NCBI GenBank assembly: GCA_905147135.1 | Contig: LR990042.1 | Coordinates: forward strand, 11,151,545 to 11,215,544 | Length of the DNA stretch: 64,000 bases | Origin: Blastobasis lacticolella | Taxonomy: Eukaryota; Arthropoda; Insecta; Lepidoptera; Blastobasidae | Reading direction: 5' to 3' | In this document: positions 46,365 to 58,300 of the stretch, one piece after another | How the letters are laid out: each line of letters begins with the position of its first letter | Numbering within the stretch: position 1 is the first letter of the stretch | Notes under the pieces: model-generated | The model's database searches: none | What the model saw: the letters and a program-made list of their open reading frames with translations, nothing else | What the model was told of the DNA's origin: nothing | Made by a program: the position numbers and the translations under genes

Positions 46365-49300
46365 CTGAAATCGGGTTCAGGAAATTACTCTTTCTCGCTT
46401 TTTATGTTAATATTGTTTTTTTTTTTAATGTAATACGGCAGACAAACAGACATGCGGGCCATCTGATGGAAAGTGGTCACCACCACCTATGGTCATCAGC
46501 AGCACCAATACGTTGCCCGCCTCTAAGGGGACCTCTAATATACCTCTATTGTATGAGCATGACATTGGGCTACCTCCTTCTCTTGACAGCAGAAAAAGCG
46601 AGAGCGCTTTTGGGTACAGGGGCCGTACCATGACCTCTTATAGCAGAACCTAAACAAAACTGCCTTGCTTAAAGCCCCCAGATCACACAGATCAGTTTTA
46701 GTTTGGGTACAGTCAAATGCTACGAACGAAGCGTTTGTAGCAGCATTCTAGTCTGACCGACCCAGTTGAGTATTGAGTGCTACTGCAAATCAAGCCTCCA
46801 CTAGGTGGCGCTACTGGAGCGTGAGGTTCTGTTGTCAAAATCGCGTCTCGGTATTGGGCAAAGACAAAATTGACCGTTGGATTTTAGCCAATAAACCGGC
46901 GTTATTTTGACAATGACAGGACGTTCTTACTAACCGGTGGCGCCAACTGGTAAGCAAAAAAAAAGGGTAGATACAAATAAACAATCTCCGCCCGTGCTTA
47001 TTATCTGAACATTGATGCGCGAGTCCGCCTCAACCTTACCTGTTTTTAGGGTTCCTTAGTAAAACAAGGAACCCGTTACTGTTTCACCATGTCCATCTGT
47101 CTGTCCGCGATTTAACTCAAAAACTATTAGTACTAAAACTTATATTCTACTTGGATATCTTCCTTAGAAACAAGTGTCGTCTTCGTTTCTGATTGGAGAT
47201 CGTTGAAAATATAAAACTGAAAACGCCGGTGCCCATTTTTAGACGGAGGTCCTTGGTCGGCTTGCACACATTTTTCACGCGCCGTCAACGCGAGTTTTAC
47301 AACAGCGCGTTAAAACATAATTAGCCTTAGCAGAGCGTTCAGTAATGGGATTCTTATGCGAATTAACTATCATACTTTCTCTCACACTCATCGCAAGTGT
47401 AAAAGAGAGAATCCAAATCAATTGGTTCAAAAATAGGGCACCAGATCGACGAAACGACGTAATCAATAGCCCCGAGAAAGTCGTAATGCAATATTCTACT
47501 ATGGCTATCACCACACAAACACCCAACATCGTAGCAGTGCATTGGAAAAGGATACTCGTTGTAGAGCAGGTGTCCGCCCTTGACGTCTTTGGTGACGGGC
47601 TTGGCGAGGGGCACGATGGTGCCGTCGTCCAGAGTCTTGGCCTTCGTGTAGTCCGGCTGCGTGCGGCCCACGCCCCACGTGGAGTTCACCCCGGCCGGCA
47701 ACGACGTGATGTACTCCGCTTTGTGGCACTCCTTCCTGAATATGGGGATGGGTGGATAGATTAATGTTTTGACACTTTCGCTGCGGACGACGCAACGATT
47801 GCATCCGCAATCGGCGCTCCGCGTGTGCGAGCGACGCACCGCAGCCGCTCCATTTAATAGGCGCGCTACGATACTTAGCACTGCTGTAGCATCTCTAGTA
47901 TTTGAGTTAGCAGGGGAAGTGTTAAACTATCACGGTAATTACTAGAGATTTTAAAGTGGACCTTGGTGCGGTTGGATGCATCATTGGCACGGGACTACAG
48001 TAGTATCGCTCGAACAGTAGCACCGTGCGACATGTGACCATGATGCATGTAACTGCGTCGAAATATAGGGCTACTCGTAAATCAGGGTACGCGGTAAGAA
48101 ACCCGGTAAATACTTTTAAAAATAGTTGATAGCCATTTCATCTCAGAAATCCGATGATTAGCACGGGATTACCGAAACACATCTAAAAGCAGAAATTAGC
48201 GATAGTTTAGTGAATATTAGTGGATACTGCTTGTTTAGGCGAGACAGAGCAGGTGGAAAGGGTTGGGGTGGGGTCGCCATTTATGTGGCACACACTCACG
48301 AAAATATTAACTTATATACTACTTTACATCCTGTTTTGAATAACAATTCTACGGTCGAGGCCCTATGGGTAAATATACTGTATGGTAAATTTAGTCTTCT
48401 GGTGGCGGGGATTTATCGTACTCCTCATTATGATATAAAGGAGACAGATTTGCTGTTATTTGATTCACTGAAAACTGCCTGCGCTAGTAACCAGTTTATA
48501 TTTGTAATGGGTGACTTTAACTTACCCGATATCAAATGGCCATTGACAAAGACGGAGGGATATAGTGGGGTACATGGAAAATTTGTGGAAATGATGTGTG
48601 AAACAGGATTGACTCAGCTGGTTACCAATATTACTCGAAAGAGGAACGACCAAGAGTCCTTGTTGGATTTGATTCTTTGCAATGAAGAAAATGTATGTAC
48701 TAAGGTGGAACATTGTGGCTATATAGGCAAGAGTGATCATCAGGTTTTACTGGCTACACTTCAAATTCAATCGCAATATACGGGAGGTTTAGTCAAACGT
48801 TTGCCAAGAAAAGACTTCAGTGCAACGGATTATGACAAAATTTCATCCTATTTTAGTCAAAATGTGTCTAATACAGCGAACCCCTTGATACATGACTCCT
48901 GGGAAATGTTCAAAAACGTAACACATGACGCAATAGAGTTGTATGTACCAACTAGAAGCACAAATACTAAGCGCAGCCTAAATAAGCCCTGGATTGGACC
49001 TGTTGTTTTAAAATTGATTCGTGAAAAGAACCTACTTTGGCGACTGTACTCGGTGGATAAATCACCTGAGGCTTACAAAAAATACCGCCAAGCAAATAAT
49101 AAAATCGTATCTGCAGTGCGGAAGGCAAGAATGGCATACGAACTTGGAGTAGTTAACAGGGGGTCTAAGTTTTTCTACAAATACGTACGACAGCAGCTTT
49201 CATCGAGGGTGGCAGTACCGCCATCGTTACGAGGTAACCAAACGCAACAAGTCATGAATGATCCAGCGGAGGTAGCAAATCTTTTTGCTGAACAGTTTGA

Positions 49301-52300
49301 GCGAGCTTATGTCCGAGAACCCGATAATGTGGCTATTCCCTCTGTAAATTCGCCGAGAGTAGCAAACTCCATTGAGCAGATCATTTTTCACCCGGATAAG
49401 GTATCGAAGATCATCCACAGTTTTGACGATTGCACTTCAATGGGTCCTGATCAGATACCGGCTATTTTGCTAAAGAGATGCTCGACCATTATTTCTTCCT
49501 TACTGGCGGACATCATGAACCAGTCAATGACCCAGGCTCAATTACCGAATGATTGGAAGGAGGCCATCGTTACGCCTATTTATAAAAAAGGTGACAAACT
49601 GGAGGCTGGTAATTATCGACCCATTAGTCTTACCTGTATTGGCTGTAAAGCAATGGAGAAGATAATTGTGGAGGAGCTGCGAAATTTCTTAAATGATGAA
49701 CAAGTTGTTATAGATGAACAGCATGGCTTTGTTCCTAGGAGATCTACGGTTACAAATTTGTTGAGCTGTATGGACGTATGGACGAGAAACTGGAATGAAC
49801 GGCATCCCACAGATGTTATTTACCTAGACTACGAAAAAGCCTTCGACAGGGTTCCTATCAAAAGACTATTGTGTAAGTTGGAACATTTTGGAGTACGAGG
49901 AAACTTATTGAAATGGATAGAGGACTTTTTGATTGGTAGAAGGTTCAGAGTAAGAGTGGGAGATTGTTTATCTGACTCACATAACGTGCATAGTGGTGTT
50001 CCTCAAGGATCAGTGCTGGGACCACTTCTTTTTGGAATGTATTTGACTGATCTTAACCCGCTAATTGTGTCATGTTTCCTGTTATTTGCTGATGACACCA
50101 AGATCTTCGGTAATCCGCTAATATCATATAACATAATTCAAGAGGATCTAGACCGTATAGCGCAGTGGACTAAAGATTGGCTTCTTACTCTGAACACTGG
50201 TAAATGTACAGTGCTGCATATTGGCCCCAATAATCCTAGACTAACTTATAAGATTGATGGCAATTCGCTCCAAAGTGTATCCTCGCAAAGAGATTTGGGA
50301 GTAACTGTAACTGAAAATTTAAAATGGGAGGAACATATTATTGATATAACTAAAAGGGCAAATTCATTACTGTACTGCATTCGTAAAGCCTTCTCTATAA
50401 TTAGCAAAGACTTATTTTTGAAACTGTATAAAACATATATCAGACCAATACTGGAATACTGCTTTCTTGTATGGAACCCATATTTGAAAAAAGACATCAG
50501 CCTGTTGGAGCGAGTACAGAGAAGAGCTACAAAAATGGTAGTAGGGATTGGAAGTAAAAGCTACGAGGAACGCTTACAGGAACTTGGACTATTAACACTG
50601 GAAAGACGTAGACAACGTGGTGATCTGATAGAAACATATAAGATACTATATGGACATTATGATGTGAAGGGACTAGAAACCATCTACAACTTAAATAATA
50701 ACAAAAACCTCAGAGGCCATACACTGAAATTATCAAGATCACAGGGAACCAGTAACCCCAGACACAACTTTTTGCCAAATAGGGTTGTCAGTGCATGGAA
50801 TGAATTGCCGGAATCAGTGATCAGTGCTCCACCAGTGAACTGTTTTAAAAATAGACTGGATAGACATTACAAGAACTAAATATTGTGATATACACGCATC
50901 AGCTTACAGCTGCTAGTGTATAATAAATAATAATAATAATAATAACATCAAGTCGGGAGTAGTGTGCCGCATTTCGATAGCAAGCTTGTCCCCACACTTC
51001 TGTCACACATAACGGTGGGAGTTGTATTTATTATCAGTTGTATTGTAGAAATGAACACCCGTCGTCAATGTAAGGTGTTTTTAATCATGAATTTATATCT
51101 GTACATATATCTAGAACAGAAATCGACCTTAAAATGGCAGGTGGCTGGCAGTACCAAAAGTGTATAGTACGAACAGTGTATAGGTTACTCCTACCCTTCT
51201 TTTATGCAAAACAAATATGTTTGTCAAAACTGAATCCACATTGACAGTGTCGCAGCGACGTAATGTGGGCTTTCGCGATTCCAAAATCCACTAGATGGCG
51301 TTAATGAGACGTGAGGTCTGATATCGAAATAAAGCCCTGTTATTTGCTGAAATGGATCCGTCATTTTACAGCTGTTGTCTGTCTAATAGCGCGTTAGTAT
51401 TTTAACCGCAGATCATACGCTTCAGTCGCGCGATTTTTGAAATCGCCAACACCCTCATTCACTACACGCCTAAATTTGGGATGTCTTATGTCCAGGCATG
51501 GGGTTACTGTTACTGTTACTTCGCTGGCTCAGCGACCCGAAGTGGATCTTGGCCTCCGACACAAGAACTCGCCATTGGTCCCTATCCTGCGCCACTTGTT
51601 CCCAGTTCGTTATCTGGAGTTCGCGCAGGTCTTTCCAGGCATGGGGTGTATAACGTAAATATAATTCGTGGGTGTCACTCACATGTCCCCCAGGGCAACT
51701 TCGCACAGCAGCATGACCCCCAGCGGGTTCTGCTTAGAAGTGCAACAGTAGTTGGCGGACTTGGACACCATGTCCGCGAAGTATATGCCCTTCCCGAACA
51801 TGTAGCCGGTGGCAGGCGCTTCCGGCGGTGCGATGCGCAAACCTGGAATGACAACAATCGGTGGATCGCAGATTTGCCATAGAATCGTACACTAAATTAG
51901 CAGAATCCTATGTTGGCCCTTGTGACAGCTTATAATCTCCGAACAAAATAGTGGCGACACGTGTTGAAAAATAATAATTCGAGTACTAAGCGCGCGCGAG
52001 TTCATGTCCATCGGTTCGACTAACTCGAACGGATTATACATCGCCATCAGCTCAAACTGCAACCGAGTGAGATGGCGATGTATCGAGCCTTCAATAAATG
52101 TAACTCGAATTATTTAAGCGCTCGTGCCCGATGGACATGAACTCGCGCGCGCACAGTATTTTTGGGATATAATATCTTCTGTGTGAATAGTAGATGTTAT
52201 GGGCGACAACGCCGCTTTCCATCAGACTGGCTGCCAGTCAGTCAGCCACATTTGGCAGCCCGCGTGGTTCAGGACACCTTCCGGCCACGTGAAGTGACAA

Positions 52301-55300
52301 TTTGCGGACGACTGTACGTAAATGCTAGATGCGTCGAGCTGTGGACAGGATGCATTGACCCTGCGGGGGAGCCCTATGCCCAGCAGTGGCATTGGTGTCC
52401 ATAGGCTGCGGCGACTGCTTACCATCAGGTAGGCCGTAAGCTTGTTTGCAACTCTAGTATAGGCTGATGATTGTTTGTCTAGACAGTAGGCGCTGGCTGA
52501 CCTTGCGACAGTATCCCGGCGAAGTTGGTGACCCGCGAGCCGTGCCACAGCAGCCGGCGGTTGTGCAGCTTCTTGAAAGGCTTGTAGCGCTTATGCTCGC
52601 CGTCGCGCACCACTTTGAACACCTAGTCACATATGAGACAATCGGTAAGCATATTGGACGTAGGTGGGATCGTTCAACAGATATATTAGAGGTCTCTTCA
52701 GAGGCGGGCAACGCATTGGTGACTCCCCTGGTGTTGCAGATGCCCATAGGGAGCGGTGACCACTTTCCATCAGGCCCGTATGCCTGTTTGAACGAAGGAT
52801 AAAAAAAAAATGCGCCGGACAGTATCTACTAATATGATATATACGAAAGCTTTTGAGGATTGTTTGTTACACTACACGCTAAGGATGGAATTTTATGAAA
52901 TTTATAAAATAGATAGTTAAACACTTTATTGCTCATAAAAATGTAACAACATCAAGCACTAGCATATTAACTGCCATAGGTTTACGTCATCGAGTACAAG
53001 AAAAAGTCCACAGAAGAGAAAAGTGACTTTAATGTGACTGAAAAGTGTAAATGCCAAGAGGATGTGAGGCACCCCGGTTTTTTTTTACTTACGAATCCAC
53101 ACAAGAGGTTATATGTAAGTGTTATAGCTACGAAAAGCGGAAGTTTGGGTCTATTTTTTTGTGCCTGGCTGTGCGCGGGCAGACCAACGTTTTTTGGTCT
53201 CCTAAACGTCTAGTATCACTACAAAGTGGATTTTTTCTTGTACTCGACGATAGTAGGATAATTTTATACACATTATACGCGTCACCTGTTCGATCTCCAG
53301 CTCGTAGTTGGAGTGCGTGGCGGCGTGCGTGTTGGCCACGTACTCGGCGATCATGCGGTACTCGTCCGAGTCGGGAGTCACCGGCGCGATCTCGCTCTTC
53401 AGCTTGCGGTAGTGCGCCTCCACCGGACTCACGGATGACTCGCCCGAGTCTGACAACATGACGAATGACATAATCATCATCAGCTTAGCTTCTATCCTGG
53501 CTTATGTATGACAGAGGGAACGCTTTCCTACTTTTTCTTGTCCCATTTTTAGAGAGGTCTCCTTTGAGGCAGGCAACGCATTGGTCGCGACTTTGGTGTT
53601 GCTGATTTCCATGGGCGGCGGTAACCGCTTTCCATCAGGCGGCCAGCATGCCTGTTTGTCTGCCGTATTACATAAAAAACTTCGCTTGGTTTTTTGGTTC
53701 TCGAATCGAGCAAAGTATTACTCTTCAGAAAGATACCGCGTTAGGGAATGCACTAGATGGAGTTATAATAAGTAACACCATCTCTATCCTGATTTTTAAT
53801 TCAATGGAATTATGACATTTCTTTGTTTTAATATTCTCGAGAAAAGGTAACGATTGCAGATAAAATTAATGTATTATTTTGTTGAATAAAATAAAAATCC
53901 TTTCTTGCTATAATTTGTTATTACGAGTCGGAAATATAAAACTTTTTTTCTATTAAAACTTCTGAAAAGTTTATGTGGACTGAAACACCAACCAAGCAAC
54001 CAAGGCCCCGATCGAAATATATACTTATCCTTTTCGTGTATTATAAAAATCGGTACTATTTGTGTCAATTATCACATCTCCCTTCGTAGGCCATTGATTT
54101 CAGGAGTTAGCATCTTCGCAGCTTCGAATAAAGTATGAAAAACATAATGTTTTAAAAAGTATGAAAAAGTACCAGTAAATAAATATAGCTACCCACCGGA
54201 TTCGAGCAAGCTGTACGCTATCTCAATCTCTAGCAGGTTGTCCAGCATATCAGTCTTCTTCTTGATCTCCTCCACATTGTCCAGCGGTGGCGGGTTTTGA
54301 ACGCCAAAGTCGTGCGGCACCAGTGTGTAAAATCTATGGCAAAGAATATTTTAATTTAATGAGCCTTTTCGCCATTTTCATGCTACTGAGACGTGAGGTC
54401 TGCTGTCAAAATAAATGCCTGTAATGAGGAGTTTTCCAGTAGGTATTGATAGTTTGTTTCAAAAAGCATCAATAGATGGCGCTCCTACAATTTTGGTAAT
54501 CTTTATTTAATCTGTATGATTTTGGCAGTGATATCATGCAGCGAACTAATACTAAACCTAAAAATAAAATGTTTATTAATATAAACATAACTTTTAAAGG
54601 TTGAACGAAATGTACATAGACATATTTTTATGAATAGGCTCTATGTTTCATTTTATTACAACCTCTAAAATAGTTGGAAACTATTGATAAATGCAATATT
54701 ATCCAATACAGCGTACCCAGTGTTCCATATCCCCTTTGCTAAGAACCTTTTCAAGCGATTATCAATTACCAAAATTGTCGGGCCGCCATCTAGTGAGTGG
54801 TTAAGAATGCTTTAGATACCTATTGGAAAACTCCTCATTGGCTAGAATCGATCCGTCACATAACAACAGTTGTTTCTGCCCAACACCACGGTAGTGTTTT
54901 GACAACGGTCTCAGTTGCGCCATCTGGTGTGTTTTGAAATCATGACAATAAACGAAAAGTGATTGTGAAACCTAATGATCAGACTAATGACAGATATTTC
55001 ACACGGTATAGTGATACCACAGAAATTCACAGAATAAAGTATGTAACCACCAAAACTCGACCCAACAAGCTCGTATGATAATATGCGTTACCGTGTAAAT
55101 ATTTTTGTCAATGAACAAAATTAAAATATATGACATCTGAAAATGGTTATTACCTGTTGGACGCATCAATTATCTTATTCTGGTTCGATTTCCCACTCTG
55201 AATATGCTTCAACAACTCTGACAGTACTTTGTAGCCATTCTTGATTTGTTTCTTGGACAATTTACCAAGGGGCATTTTTTCAGTGTCGAGCTGAAAATTG

Positions 55301-58300
55301 TTTTACAGTTATAATAACACTCTAAATGCAAAAAAATATGGGTCATTTGATTTGAAAACAGCTAGTTTGACCCACCTCGAATTCCTTAAGGGTTTGCTTC
55401 ATGACCGATATATCGAAGATGTGGACCACGAGCTTTTGCACGGGCTCTGGCAGCGAGCATGAGGTGTCGGTCTTCAGCACTACCTGGTTCCCTTCATGGT
55501 CTCCATCGCTGTAGTCTACGTCTATGGGGTAATAGCCGCCTGGGACCTGTGCACAACGAAATAAGTCGTAGTAACACCTTAAGGTTGACAAGTAAATACA
55601 ATTCGAAGACAAATAAGCAGACGGGCCGCTTGACGATTCATCCACTCAGGTTTCATGTAAAAAGAATGCAGAACCGCGGAAGTGTGGGCACAGTGATGAC
55701 TAGGCTCATGAGCTGGTGATTACGCTACCTCAAGTTTGACATATTTCTATCACCTTTAAATATAACAAGTGTATTTTCACATGCAAGAATAAACAACGAA
55801 TAAAAAGAAGTACCTTAACGAAATTATCCCTGCACTCGAATGGATTATCCGTTTTCTCCGTGTAAAGATGATTAAACTTGTTTAAGGCATCGTCGACCGA
55901 CTTGCACGGCTCCAGTTTGTTCCCACCTATGGTGGTCCCAATTCGTCCCCAAGAGCGGAATATCCAGTACCTATGAAACAAGTAACGACAAACGTTAAAT
56001 GCTAAATTGAAATCTTTATGAACAGGGATCAGACTATAGGCACTTACTTCCTGCAGTTATCACTCTCTAACAGTTGCAATTTATAGTAGGAGTTCTTCTG
56101 CGCGACGATATCCGTTTTGCAAAGCACCACTGTGTACTTGGTGTCGAGGGAGTCCATGTACACGTGCGCTTCGTCGGCGAGGCCGGAGTCGGGGTCCACG
56201 GCGGACCCGCCTGGGAGCAGGTTTGGGGAATGTGAGGAGGTTGCCATTGCATTTTGAACTTTATGAGTGCCATGTAATGTCGATTATCCACCAGTGATAT
56301 GTAAGCCGCGTTGTGAGATGTGTTTTTTTAAACACCAATAGAATCACCACATTGACGTAGCTTCGCTCCGCGTAGCCCTGGTGAATATGGGCTTTGAGAA
56401 GCTAGTTTTTGTACATACAAGCGAGAACTGCGTGCAAAGAGGTGGAAAGGAGGAAAATGTACGAGGGTCGCGTGCGAGAGTAAACATGCGATGCCGTGTG
56501 CTGCACCACCGCTCATATGTACACATTATAAAGTTTCTCTGCGCATCCTCGCTCCGCTAGCTTCCTCGCACATCTCTGGTGGAAAGAGTTACGCCGTCTC
56601 ACAGATTCGCTGCGTGTATTTGCGCTATAGTTTTCCAGCTTTACTATGGTTTGACCAAAACCGCCTTACCGCGTCGTTGGTAAATTTATGGCGAAGCGGG
56701 GGAGCTGAAGGTTCCCCGCATGGCAACCTGTCACCTACCTAATGCGCGGTAGTGAATTCGGTCGAACTATATAAAGATCACTTGCAAACTGTTGTAAGCA
56801 ATATTTCTCGCTTTGGGTCTATAGTTAGGGTATTTGGGTGCACGGGATATACAGCTTACATGCGAGGCGTTGTAATTTAAATCAGAGTGGCCAACCCGCT
56901 TTTGTATTGGGCTTGGACATAACCATAATTATGAAAAATAGAATATACGCGAATAAGCTTATAAACAAAAAGTAAAATAAAATATACCTTTAATTTTCAA
57001 TTTAGTCGTGCCCGATTTGGATGATTTCACATACATGCTGCCCGACTTTGGTATCGATTTCCCGTCGATAACATCTTGAGGCACTCGTTGAGTCGGCTAC
57101 ATAAAAAAGTACGAACAGTACATAGATTATATTAGATTTTACGAGGCCTTTATAATTTCAAAACAACAACAAAAATTAACACAAACAGTCGAATCCTGGT
57201 ATTATTTTTACAAATATGTATTGTTAAAAAAACCTGTCAACCAATACAAAACGCAAAAAAAAAACTTACGTCACTACCCCACGACGCTATGTTGTTCACC
57301 TTTATCAGCTCCAGTGAGTTCGAAACTGTCCCTTTGTCCTTATCAATCAGATCCAAATATGACTCCTCAACGACCTGTAATATACATACATTTTTACCCG
57401 TATTTGTCCAAAATAACTATCTCAAGTACTATTGTAAAAGCCAAAGCTCGTACCAATTGCGGCCCTAAACAAATGAAATCACCAATTAAAGCTTTGCATT
57501 GGATGTTACTTGTTACCTCTATATCCAAATCTTGAATCTTGGTCATTGCGGAGTTCATCTTCTCCAGGTCCACCTTTGTGGCGACGGCGGCGGCGCAGGT
57601 GTCGGTCGGCTTTCCCACGACCAGCCCGCCCAGCTTCAATATGCGCTTCTTCACCGCCTCCTTGTTCGGAAGCTTCTCATGCAGGAAGAACTGTAGGTTC
57701 TTCAGCGGTGGAATGGGTATATCCTTCTTGATCCTAACACATTGTGAACATGTATTAACAATTAAACTTATTATATGATTACGAAAACATAAATAAGAGG
57801 CGTTATAACCCTAATCTAACCCTAACCCCCAATCTCCAAACCTAACCAATACTCAACTATTGTGGACCTTATTAGACATTTACTCATTGGGTGTCTTACC
57901 ACGTACCTTGGTTTTGTGCAAGGGCCCTACCGCTTAACTTCACGATAGCATTTGCGGTAGCTACAGGTATGCCTTCATCTCGCTCGCTCCATTCGCGGCG
58001 CGAGCGAGACGGCAAGTCATAAGCGAAAGCATTCGAGTTAGGCGTTCAGGCCCCATTTGCATGCATTACTACCTCGACACGACAGAGTCGTCGTATAAAG
58101 TGTGGTTGCAAGAAGAATGACAACTCACTCTGGATCTTTCTTAATAATGACGGGTGGCGGCGGCGCAGCTAAGAAGGCTCGCACATCGACTTTCGGCTTA
58201 TACTTGCCGAACACCGAGCCTTTCTTGTAATCTTTCGGCACTATCATGGGTGTCCTCTTTGGATTTTGTGTTTTGTACTGGCATTTCGTCCATTCACTTA

